From the NCBI GenBank assembly GCA_030562195.1, contig JAUJPP010000005.1:4522826-4586825 (forward strand): a stretch of DNA of 64,000 bases, in the 5' to 3' direction. Source of the stretch: Nipponacmea schrenckii (lineage: Eukaryota > Mollusca > Gastropoda > Lottiidae). A program made the translations under genes and the position numbers. The notes beneath the pieces were generated by a model that saw nothing but the letters and a program-made list of their open reading frames with translations, was not told the origin of the DNA and ran no database searches. Below, one piece after another: positions 38,901-48,500 of this stretch. Positions within the stretch are counted from its first letter, which is position 1. The number at the start of each line of letters is the position of its first letter.

Positions 38901-41285
38901 CTTGAATACGTAAAGGGAAGTGAAATACAATAGCAAAGGATTTCCCCAGAGACATGTTATTCTTGGTATCTCTTAAGTATCGGTCCCCTCATTTACTTTA
39001 ATCTGCGATGAGCTCTAACCAGAACAATAATTCGTGTTACATTTCAGCGACAACAACACAACAACCACCAACAACTGAACAACCACCAGCTCCTGCTTTT
39101 AACCAAAGTCGATACAGTTTCAGTGTTAACGAGGGCAAGGTGTGTATAATTTGGCGAATTGTATTTCGTAATGTATTGCTATTAGCAAGCTTGGTCGAGT
39201 TAGGGAGTCTTATTAAACCATCGTCTTCAGACATTTTCTTTCAAACATCTTCAATGGAGCGGATGTAAATTTTCTGTTCCACTTTCACTGATAATGCTAT
39301 TGTATCTGTTGTGGACCATTACTCGCGTACCTGAACACTTTCAAACAAAATCCACAAAACTTTTGTTATTTTAAGAATGGAGAAGTTGTGATTCCAACCC
39401 TTCGACCTTTTATGATGGACTCCAACCAAAATAGAGAGTACAAGTTCTCAATCTTTCCATCAGCCTACTCCGACGCCTTCAACATCAACGTCTCGACAGG
39501 GGAGATAAGCTTCGCATCCAACTATGATTTAACCCGGTTACCTAGCAATATTAACCTGAACATCGTGGTCAGTGATTCATCCAACTCCATTCAGTTAGCT
39601 TCTGCTCTAGTTAACCTAGTAATAGTGCCACCGACAACCAAACCAACAGAGCCACCGACAACCAAACCAACAGAGCCACCGACATCCAAACCAACAGAGC
39701 CACCGACATCCACGCCAACAGAGCAACCGACAACCAAACCAACAGAGCCACCGACATCCAAACCAACAGAGCCACCGACATCCAAGCCAACAGAGCCACC
39801 GACATCCAAGCCAACAGAGCCACCGACATCCAAGCCAACAGAGCCACCGACATCCAAGCCAACAGAGCCACCGACATCCAAGCCAACAGAGCCACCGACA
39901 TCCAAGCCAACAGAGCCACCGACACCAGCCAACAGAGCCACCGACATCCAAGCCAACAGAGCCACCGACATCCAAGCCAACAGAGCCACCGACAACAAAA
40001 GTAACAGATCAGCTATCAGAGCAAACCACACCAGTTACCACTTCAAAGAAGCCGTCGACCAAACCACCAGCTGTTCCTTCAGACTCCGATAGCTTGGTGA
40101 GTAACGTGTTTTGAAATGAAATGAATGGAGTTTTACATCCTAGTCTTCTGCACCTAATGACCTAATGAAAAGGTTGTAATTGGGAGAATTTGTCCAGGAC
40201 AGCGGCATTAGCCTACTCTTGCAATTTACAAATGTTTCTGACTTATATTTCTATATCGCCCTACGATTGACGTCCTATTATAACAAGGAACATATTTAAT
40301 AACTGTACATTTGAATGTGTATAAATCGTTTGAATTCCAGCTTAACAGACCCTGGGCTATATCAGCAATCATCATTGTAGTGGTACTGGTACCTGTGATT
40401 ATTGTTATAGTGTTATGTCTAGTCTGTAGAAAAACTAAAACTAAAGACGGGTACGTATACGATCTTGGGTATGGTGTATCAATTGATAACGCTTTGTGGG
40501 GCATAAAGCTATGAATGGGTACGCTTTGTCGTTATGGACACACTCAAAGACAGAAATGGCATTAATTGGTCGAATGTTAAACCTGTGGCAAGTTTCATAT
40601 AACGTATCTATTAAAAGTAGTCTAGAGATGTTGCCCAAGGTTCACCAATGGCAAATATTTTTAGACGTGACTCACCATCAAAGATTTCCTTTTTAATCTC
40701 TGTCCGTAATGAAATCAAACTGTGACTGGAGTTTTTCACAGTGTGACAAATTACAATTTCAATTAACCGCTGGTTATATTTTCAGGTCAACGGAGAAGAT
40801 TTACGATACTCGATCAACTGGTACAAGATCCATCCCGATATCATACTACCCCAAGTAAGTGACCAGGGAACTAGTTGTTAAAACCATCAATTCTTTGGGA
40901 GGATCGCAACTTTAAATACTTAGCTTTCTGTTTGGCTTTGTTTCTGTTTTTGTATAGAAGAAAAGAAAAAACTTTATTTTACAAGGATAACAACTTGGAT
41001 TCAAACGTACGCCGTGACAGGGATCCTTTCTACCGGCTGGTCCTTGGCCAAACCTCTTGACATTGATCATACAAGGATTACAACCTAATTTCACTATTGA
41101 GAATCCCTTTACCAACTTGCCCTTACCGACAGAAGTTTTGGCATTGATTTTTGATTATTCATTTCAGATACAGCTTCAAATCAGGAGAAACGAGGATGTC
41201 TGGAGTCAAACCTCACCATTACCCATTCGACTCTTTCAAACAGCCACCTAGTTTAAGATCCAAAGCATCATCCCAGTCCCGTTAG
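20970..41285 (+). CDS. Gene D: membrane-anchored ADAMTS-like metalloprotease fused to a cadherin-like array
   Basis: Exons: 20970-21027, 23355-23569, 23769-23852, 24012-24114, 24338-24437, 24787-24865, 25061-25204, 25581-25618, 25886-26030, 26526-26681, 27491-27610, 27787-27814, 28088-28264, 28566-28762, 28903-29341, 29725-29918, 30242-30674, 30832-31025, 31340-31772, 32096-32227, 32445-32636, 32922-33115, 33282-33699, 33989-34114, 34366-34539, 34746-34942, 35134-35566, 35777-35905, 36157-36336, 36427-36620, 36899-37331, 37657-37794, 37978-38069, 38374-38716, 39048-39139, 39376-40096, 40341-40450, 40786-40854 and 41168-41285. That is about 2,600 residues. Phase closes only if two micro-exons (24691-24692, 27006) are counted, and the Pro-Thr repeat at 39916-39937 lacks two bases, so the sequence as given would stop at 40090-40092, before the membrane helix. 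Parts in order: signal peptide, prodomain, furin site, zinc protease, Cys-rich domain, about 18 cadherin-like repeats, Pro/Thr stalk, membrane helix, tail. A role as a surface or shed adhesion protease is inferred from the domains. Confidence 0.8.
21028..23354. other. Intron 1 of gene D
   Basis: This 2.3-kb intron separates the signal-peptide exon from the prodomain. It is AT-rich and holds a C run near 21460, a minisatellite at about 22415-22525 and no coding segment that I recognise. Small open frames near 22930-23140 look like chance. Confidence 0.6.
22415..22525. repeat. Minisatellite in intron 1 of gene D
   Basis: A unit of about 24-25 bases, GGTTTACATTTTGTGGGACA followed by AGAC, is repeated about four times with small changes. 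Confidence 0.85.
23355..24378 (+). other. Gene D prodomain with furin-type site
   Basis: Exons 2 to 5 encode an N-terminal region of about 145 residues with a GHFQIGLRLVHIEP stretch shared with gene E. It ends in RYKR (24367-24378), a furin-type RxKR site, directly before TYTVETCLIADYQAF, which resembles the first strand of ADAM and ADAMTS catalytic domains. Release of the protease by a proprotein convertase is inferred from family behaviour. Confidence 0.75.
24115..24310. repeat. Minisatellite in intron 4 of gene D
   Basis: Units of about 17-18 bases built on TTGTTATCCTAGG or TTGTAATCCTAGG are repeated about ten times between exon 4 and the next acceptor. Confidence 0.85.
24691..24692 (+). 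other. Possible 2-base micro-exon of gene D
   Basis: A strong acceptor (CTTTTTTGCAG) is followed after two bases (AG) by a strong donor (GTACGTG). This sits exactly between the exons that in gene E flank the 79-base helix exon. Including these two bases takes exon 5 (phase 2) into the reading frame of exon 6 (phase 1). It may be a true micro-exon, a recursive splice site, or the scar of a deleted exon. Confidence 0.4.
26126..26281 (+). mobile_element. 156-bp MITE, copy 1
   Basis: The element starts GGAGCCTGTTTCAC and ends GTGAAACAGGCTCC, a clear terminal inverted repeat, and has no coding capacity. It lies in the intron between exons 9 and 10 of gene D. A second copy of the same length is in gene E at 45309-45464 in the opposite orientation. 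Confidence 0.85.
26386..26445 (+). repeat. Dispersed SINE-like repeat fragment, copy in gene D
   Basis: AATGAATGGAGTTTTACG, then TCTTCTGCACCTTATGGGCT and AATGAAGACGG, recurs with changes at 15490-15630, 40112-40240 and 49502-49625, and in shorter form near 56801 and 60245. The copies lie in introns of different genes, so this is a dispersed repeat family. Confidence 0.7.
27006..27006 (+). other. Possible 1-base micro-exon of gene D
   Basis: The string TTTTTTTGCAG, one base (C), then GTGAGTAAA places a strong acceptor and donor one base apart. It lies between exons 10 and 11, where gene E has a 133-base disintegrin-like exon (48217-48349). Including the single base takes exon 10 (phase 2) to exon 11 (phase 0). 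Confidence 0.38.
27055..27420. repeat. About 30-bp minisatellite in the intron after exon 10 of gene D
   Basis: About a dozen imperfect copies of GAGTGCCTTCTCTGCATGGA followed by ATTTCTGA occupy most of this intron. Open frames seen here on the minus strand are artefacts of the repeat. Confidence 0.88.
27491..27814 (+). other. Gene D ADAMTS-like Cys-rich domain
   Basis: Two exons encode DKDKMCYLGYCFIADGTNQC, then CDTNKWCYKGLCIN. The spacing, including ADGT, a following Cys and WCxxGxC, is that of the Cys-rich domain directly after the ADAMTS disintegrin-like region. The preceding disintegrin-like exon present in gene E was not found here. The domain passes straight into the first cadherin-like repeat (SNSAPIFVNVP). 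Confidence 0.78.
28088..38716 (+). other. Gene D cadherin-like repeat array
   Basis: About 17 cadherin-like repeats can be counted here from their starts (for example QPPSFTQS, EPPKFTRS, QPPKFTNL, EPPRFNTT); one more follows in exons 35-36. Each has a strand pattern with FxIDPxTGRIxY or LDYE/DFE motifs and ends near VNEPP or NVNQPP, which stands where classical cadherins have DxNDN. Calcium sites are therefore partly degenerate. Short Thr/Pro-rich spacers follow repeats 7, 10, 13 and 16. The array is built from cassettes of four exons of about 180, 194, 433 and 130 bases with constant phases. Seven repeats precede the first spacer, as in gene E. Confidence 0.78.
37978..40096 (+). repeat. Recent tandem duplication of two gene D exons
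   Basis: Exons 33-34 (37978-38069, 38374-38716) and 35-36 (39048-39139, start of 39376-40096) are almost identical in coding sequence, including FNQSRYSFSVNEGK and AYSDAFNINVSTGEI, while the introns have diverged. Each copy ends in a Pro-Thr repeat; the second copy has greatly expanded it. Confidence 0.85.
39628..39985 (+). repeat. 24-bp coding minisatellite (PTEPPTSK) in gene D
   Basis: Fourteen 24-base units and one 22-base unit encode a Pro/Thr/Glu stalk before the membrane helix. The short unit is 39916-39937 (CCACCGACACCAGCCAACAG, then AG), which lacks two bases and shifts the frame. The shifted frame runs to TAG at 40090-40092. The unshifted frame would continue to SDSDSL and splice to the membrane exon at 40341. 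Confidence 0.92.
40112..40240 (+). repeat. Dispersed SINE-like repeat, copy in intron 36 of gene D
   Basis: This copy includes AATGAATGGAGTTTTACA, the TCTTCTGCACCTAATG part, and a downstream part (GGGAGAATTTGTCCAGGACA, GCGGCATTAGCCTACTC) that also occurs at 15560-15605 and, more diverged, near 49590. Confidence 0.7.
40341..41285 (+). other. Gene D transmembrane helix and cytoplasmic tail
   Basis: Exon 37 starts LNRPWAISAIIIVVVLVPVI and continues as a clear membrane helix, followed by a basic stop-transfer (CRKTKTK). Gene E has the equivalent FNRPWVIAVLSVVGILIP. The last two exons encode a short Ser/Lys-rich tail with several Tyr and a stop at 41283-41285. No known signalling motif is evident. 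Confidence 0.85.
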
Positions 41286-42546
41286 TGCCATGTACTAAAA
41301 TACATCGAGCAAGAGACTCAAAATAAGATATATAGCCTTTGACATCCAGTCTTCTGGTTCTGAGTCTTATTACAAAGGTTACGTTATGGTGCTTATACGA
41401 CAATGTCTAAAAGGAATTCGACATAATATGGTGTTACGGTTGCTCAGTTTGTTATTATTATTATTTGTATATTTTGTATATTTTGTATATTACTTAAAAC
41501 GAATAATTGTTATTATCATTGTATAATATCAATAAAAAAATTTCCTCAAACGTTGAATATAAGTTTTATACCATAATTAAATTTTAAATTTTCAAACATT
41601 CTTTTGATGGTCATGCTCATTTGAAAACAAGGGTTCACTGCCAAGAACAAGGATTTTCCACAATATTAAAACATTAAGGGGTCATTATTATACGAGCGAT
41701 ATAAAAAGCATTATAAACCATGAATGAAATATTCGTCCACAAAACATGGGTATTATTCAAGCACAATGAATCCACCGAATATATACCATATCAATGACCC
41801 AATAGGCGATGTTCGCCAATAGTTTTGACAATAGAAAAGGCAATAAAAACGGTATGACTGATTTGATATTTGGGCGAGGTCTCAAATCACAAACGCAAGA
41901 TAGTATTATGGTATAAGCACCCTTCTTTTATAAGGTTGCAAAACATATAACATTTAGACGTGAGGTGTACAAATCACTGGAATTGTTTGATCGAAGATTA
42001 GTTGGGTATTTGATTTCGGGGAAAGGAGGGTTAGATTCTACCACATGTACAGCCCTATGGTGAAACACATACAGTATAGTTATCTGGATGTCATCGCCGT
42101 GTTTGGACCAGATTTCTAAATGTCGGCATAACGCACCAACCGAAAATATTTTAACAATAAATGATTCGATATTATCGATACTTTTGTAACAGTTATTTTT
42201 AAAATAAGTTAGTATTGTATGGTCATAACTGACAAAAAAATAATTTGTACATTTCTCGGAGACGTTTATCGTTTAGAACTTCTTAGGTTCAATTATACAA
42301 CATAGGCCTGTGGATTATTGTCGGATATAAAGTTTTCAACAAAGGAGACTAGCCTTATAAGAAGTTGCTTGGAATTGCTAACATATTTGACCTGTAGAAA
42401 TCAGTCCTTCGCGGATTGAAATATTTTAAAAGTGGAATATATATGCCTATTAAGTAGAGCTCTTCTGCACTCTTGTCAATTGGAAATATTGAAAGAAATG
42501 TTCATATAAGTGTGGGTTGGTCTGAGAACCGTTATTGAATATTACA
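41286..42546. other. Intergenic region between genes D and E
   Basis: The gene D 3' UTR has a likely AATAAA at 41531-41536, after a TTATTATTATT run and short TTTTGTATA repeats. The rest is AT-rich with no gene that I recognise and should contain the gene E promoter. Confidence 0.6.
41531..41536 (+). promoter_or_regulatory. Poly(A) signal of gene D
   Basis: AATAAA about 245 bases after the stop codon, in an AT-rich tract. Confidence 0.7.
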
Positions 42547-45500
42547 ATGTGGATTACTAACTGCTTATTGCTCTTGGTATGTGTATTGGTTGTTGTACAT
42601 GGAAATTACATTGGTAAGTATATTTTAGGCGATAAAGGTATAAATTTCGTTATGTTATTAACGGGAATGGTGGAAGTTGATAACAGTGACTTAATCACAA
42701 TATACAATATATATAAATAAATGTTAGAAAAACCTTTCACATGTCTATACGAATAAACATCATAGATTAACATCACGTGGTATGATGAACATCGCGTTAT
42801 CATCGTGTTACGTTTTTATACGCTCGTAGAGTTGGGTCTTTCTCCCAAATTGTACAGACTTTTCCAAATGTCTTTTTCGATTAGCAGCAGAATGTTTGAA
42901 TTCTTTCGAAATGTACAGATATTATATCCAAACTTTTAATTCGACGAGGGTACGACTTCTCAAACAATAATAATTTAAATACATATATTCATATAAAACC
43001 CCCCCCCCCCCAAAAAAATAAGGATTATCAGTGAATGAAAAGTTTCCAATAAAAAGATGGAAAAAAGCACGGACGGTCAGACAAAATTCAGCAGCTTTAA
43101 AAAAAATTAAAGAAAATTATAACTCACCCAATCTGTTATTTTCCTTAAAAATTTCCTGGCTGCAAACACACACAAAACATTTCTAAAATCACAAAGTTCA
43201 CATTGATACAGTCTATAGCAACAGACAGGAGAAAACGACCGGATAATCTCGACTAAAGTACAGGGGAATCCCCAAGAAAATGTCCAAATCCTTTTATTTA
43301 TGCCACAAAAACGTGTAACAATCCATTGGCATGTTCTTTAGCACTTCATAAAATAAGTTCCAGCATAAATTGTTACTTCTGACCTACGTATTTAACTGTA
43401 ACCTGGCCTAAATATCATAGAACGATTACACTGGAAAACACCATGCGGTTAATAGCACGTGCAGTTTGTTTTGATTGACGGGTGAAGGACTCAGACAACT
43501 AATACTTTTAAGCAATAAAATACAATGTAATCCGAAAATCATCCATCTAAATGGGAATTACTGATAATCTAAATTTAATTTATTACATTTTCATAATGCA
43601 TGTAGTGTTCAAGTTAAATGGTATATACCGTAGTGACGTCATAATCTGGCCAAGTTTGCTTCTAGAATTACAGGGAGCGCAAGCGTTGGATGGTCAAAAG
43701 GGAAGAGAGCGAAACGACTTTTCTTTCAATTATTCTTTGGTTACATCTCTTGGGATTGATCTTTTCTAGATTATCCCTACCCATTTACAAATTGGCTTAT
43801 TGGAAAGAACAAAAGCGACAGAAATCCAATTGAATCCTCTTTTAATTTGATTTTTGAGCTATGTGAATCGTGTTTTGTCCCGATTGCTATTTCAGACACC
43901 ATCAACGTAGAGCTTCTCGTTGGCAATGAAGACGCTAACAGTAGAGGATTTCAGGGGGAGGTGAATCAAATGCCACAATGGCTGGTATTTAAACTAACGA
44001 GGGGTACAGAGAAGGCGATATTACAGTTATCTAGAGTACCCCCTCTGCCAACTTCTGCCGTGAGAGCTGACGGACAACATTTTCTTTATCGTTCGAGAGA
44101 GGTATGGAATATGTCAAACAATTTGTAAATAAAAAAGCATATCTTTAAACCTTCTTCAAAAGCCTAAGACATCCAGTTCCAATGCAGGGTGCACATGTCT
44201 CAGCAAAGGAAAAGGTTTAACTTGACCCTTTTCGGAAGGCCCGTTTTGGTTCTACAAACAAATCGCGTTAGAAATATCAGCACCCATGCATTAAGCAAGA
44301 ACGCTGTGAATTTCAGGATATGGCGACCTATGTAGACTATAGTACCAAAGCAGTCATTTTTGTCACGAAGAAACCAAAATCCCGTAATTTGTATAATTTA
44401 GTAAGTATGTTTTTACCTTTTCTGCTTGACGGTTACCATAATGGTAAACCGCGTGACTGCGGTCATTTCCGCCTTTAAGTTGAGTTGATGATGCGATTGG
44501 TGGAGATTTTCAATGTATTTAGAACCGGTCGTGCATAACAATGTCTTAAGATCATAGATGGAATCAAAGGGAGATAAATAGCGCAAAAACATTTATAATT
44601 TTGTTCATATATTGTTGATGGAATTAATTTTCAGAAAGGTCATCTGCAGATTGGCATGAGGTTGGTTCATATCGAACCCACCTCGGACAGTAGTAAGCAC
44701 GTTATCGTCAGACAGGAGACACTGCGTCAAAAGCCTCAGGGTAAGTTGGTGCTTCTATTTGCGTGGTAATCGATATATGTTGAAGACCACTCACAGTGCT
44801 GTTCTCACCTCAAGTTAGTATGTTTGGTTTAGGACAGAAGTCTTCATAATATAAGACAAAGCTAAATTGCATATGAAACGTGCGGGCTTGGTTTTATAAT
44901 CATTAGTCGCAAAGAATGTATTATCTATTGGGAAAGTTGGGAAAAGTGTTCAGAAATGTAACCATGCCTAAGACTTATAACCTTAAATACAAGCCTTCAG
45001 ACTCCGGGTCTTGAACCTTGACACCAACTGAAGTCTCTTTACGGACCAAGATCATAATGAAGCTACATAATTTATTCCAGATCATGCTGGACATAGACAA
45101 AAGAGATCGTTGAGAGTTTTCACCGTTGAAGTAGGTTTCGTTGCAGACTACCAAAACTACCTCAGGTTGGTAAAGACTTGCATTAAGACGAGTTGTTGTT
45201 TTTTAAATGGAGTAATACGTCAGAGGTTCTGCTTCTGATAAGGCCAATGAAGGATGGCAAACGTCATGCAACGTTCGATTAGGAACGCTAGAACAGACAT
45301 TTGTCTCAGGAGTCTGTTTCACGAAAACTTAACTTAGGATGATTTTAGTGTTCCAATGGTCAGATTGGTCAATCATTGAAATTGAGTTTTTATAAACCAA
45401 TCAGGTTACTGTATTTCTTAAAATCTTGATTGTATCTTTGTTAAAATTTCGTGAAACAGGCTCCAGGATGTTATGTTTATCTCCAACTGCATTAGGATCT

Positions 45501-48500
45501 TCAACGTGTATATGGATGCATTTTCGTTATTAATATACACACTATTGTATTGCCCCATGGGCTGAATGTGAGACAGGACCATGTCCTTGTGTATTGGGCC
45601 TAATTCTGACCCATGTAAAATAAAGAGTTTATTATTATTATTATAACGTGTATATGGATGCATTTTCGTTATTAATATACACACATATTGTTATCTCAAA
45701 TTGCAGTTTCCTTAACCGAAGCAACGAGGACGTTGAGCTGGCCGAGACGGAGATGAGGCATTACTTTGCTTTTATCGCCGAGAAGGTAAAAAGAGACTAC
45801 AACGTTTTCAGATCAGCTGCTTTGTTCTCGCGTAATTGCTCCATCTCATACCTGTAAATTTGGAAGAATAAAACGCTGCCTTCCTAAAAAATTTTAAAAG
45901 AAAAGACACGAGCTTAAGTTATGTTGATCTGTAGAGAACACACAAGACGTGAAGGTTTTACAGAATGAGACCCTTGCCCCTTTAACTATGTGTATTTTCT
46001 CATGAACTTTCTTACTTCAACTAACTCATATCATACAAAGAGAGCCACTGCCTTTCATAAATCATAAACGTACGACACAATGTAACAAATACGAGACGCA
46101 CAAATGGGAAAATAATAAGATCTTTTGTATTTTATGAATGGACTTTTATTATTGGAAAATACGAGTTTGACATAACACTTGTGCATTGAATAAAAAGAAA
46201 AGAGTTCGTGTATGTGTAATAGTCATACAGATAAGTTGACGACACAATCGCAGAGTTATATCATGCGGTACATAATCTGATTTGAACGATTTTAAAGCTC
46301 TATTTATAGAGTCGAGTTGATACAAAATTATCATGGAAAACAATTGACTCAACTGGAGTTGGAATCTGTTGGCCTTAGTGGGTTGGGACCTGTCCCGAGG
46401 GGTTATGAGTGTATTGATTTTATCGCCAAAGTGTTTGAACGGTGCCCTAGTGTTTTAATTGCCCTGGTGATTATATTGACTAATTTGTTATGTTGCTTGT
46501 AGCTTAAAGTTCGATACCACCATATCAACGAAGTGGATGGAAGTATAGCTGTAGACGTCGTTACTGCTGGGCTCACGATAGTTGAGGTAATGTTTGAAGC
46601 CTCTTAGAGAGTTTCTCCTAAGATTTAATAATATGGACATTTTATAAAGAGTTAATACTCACATCACCATAGGGACGTGCTCAGAACGCTTGTCATAGGC
46701 ATAATATATCCAAAGGGGGGAACGGGGAATGCACAATTCATTTTTTCAAAAGGGCCCGGTGATGTTCAAATTGAAGACACTGATAACCGCTTACCTTAAC
46801 AAACATGTACAAGGATGACCCGTATTGCGTGCAGTTTCAACTGAAAGCCCATAAAAAACGTTCTGCACAATAGTCCTATGATATTATTCTTACTTATTTT
46901 AGGAGCGTGGGTTAAGTTCGTTTAGCGAAGACCATGTTGTTAGCAGAACATTGGAGGCCTTAACTATGTTGAACGCTTCCCAGTATTGGTCTTTGACCCC
47001 TCCCCCTGGAGTAACACTACCACCCGCAGATCACTACATGTTTTTTACTGGGTAGGTACATATCCAATCAAAGCTCCAATTTTCAAAAGCACAGACAAAA
47101 TTACAATAGTGCAATTTTCTCGCCTAGTTCAAATAAATTTAAAAAAAGACAAAATTATAAATAGTGCTAACATTTCTGCCGATTTTCTCACAAACCCTTT
47201 TTGAAAACCTCATCCATAAATCAAATGGGCTGGCAAAAAGCCCCTTTTTGTCCAGATTTATCTCGAATCTGGTAATACAAACCCCATCCCCCTGAAAAAT
47301 GATGGGAAACGTGGTCGGCCCCTACAAACAGGGCCCCTGCGTGTCAGCAATATGTACTCGAATCTGGTAATGAGCAGCTCAGTCGTAGAAGAAACCATGC
47401 GAAACTGGAGTAACGGCCATCTCACGAACTAGGTCAGCGTAAGTACAGCAACTACATGGTAGTTGTTTAGATGATATCAATTCAATTGATATCCCTGAAG
47501 GGAAATTTCCATGCGAAGAGCTGCTTTAGTGGTTGGATGATGATATCACAAACTAGGTAGTTGTTGGTAGATGGCAATTTAACGATCGCTTTCAGCGGAT
47601 GCTGATATCGCAAACAATGTAGTTGTTGATAGATGACAAGTTAACGATAGCTTTCAGTGGATACTAATATCACAAACTAGGTAGTTGTTGGTAGGTTTTG
47701 ATTGGGCTGGTTTAAATAGTTTCATTTCTGTTTTATTCGTAGTCTAAACATGAGCCACGACAGTGAAGTCGGATGTGAAGATACGGATTCATATATCATG
47801 TCCGGTGTGGCAGTGATCATCCAAGATCCCAGTAAGGCTGAGAGACCGTGGCAGTTTTCCACCTGTTCTGTTAGAGACATGAAAGCCTTCATTTTTGGGT
47901 ATGTTCTTTGCTTTGTTCAGTAGCATGAAGTCTGACCACGGATCAGTTGATATGATTCCGGCAAACCAGCTGTTTATGGGCAGATAAAATATCACTCCAT
48001 CCAGCTGCAAAGAGATAAGGACGATCCGGAAGGTCAATGTCTTGTAGATCTAGCTGGTAGATCAGCTGTTGTCATTCTTCTCGATCCAACTGATAATGCG
48101 AACGTATCATCATATAAAGATCGAAATTAAAAGATTGGTCCAAAGGCTGTTCTTTAGATAAAATAACGGTTAACATAAGTTGTTACACTTGTACAAATAT
48201 TTCGTTCTTCTTTTAGTGATGGTGGTAAGTGTCTTAGTGATAATCGGTATGGTACTGGAGTGGTTACCTCTTCAGAGAGACCAGGGCAGTATTTCAGCTT
48301 GGATGAACAATGTGCTATGAAATATGATGAATCCTACTCATTTTGCTCTGTGAGTGCAGTACGACATTTTTGCTTTATAAACCATACATCAGAATTATAC
48401 GAAATTTTATCAATACGCCCCCTTCCTTTTTCGAATTGTATTTAGTTGGAAGAAAAATCTATCATATTCAAAAGTCGTAATCGATAATTATTTGTTCCAA

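Larger units (their letters stand above)
46903..47898 (+). other. Gene E protease framework around the lost zinc site
   Basis: Exon 46903-47051 (NASQYWSLTPPPGVTLPPAD, then HYMFFTG) and exon 47743-47898 (LNMSHDSEVGCEDTDSYIMS) are homologous to gene D exons 7 and 10. Gene D has two exons between them; gene E has no intact counterpart. The second half of the zinc motif (NMSHD) and the YIMS Met-turn survive, but the HExGH half does not. Confidence 0.75.

Noticed and set aside
39591..40031. Three overlapping minus-strand open frames of repeated Ala/Trp/Leu or Gly/Leu/Asp units
   Set aside because: They are antisense readings of the 24-base Pro-Thr minisatellite of gene D.
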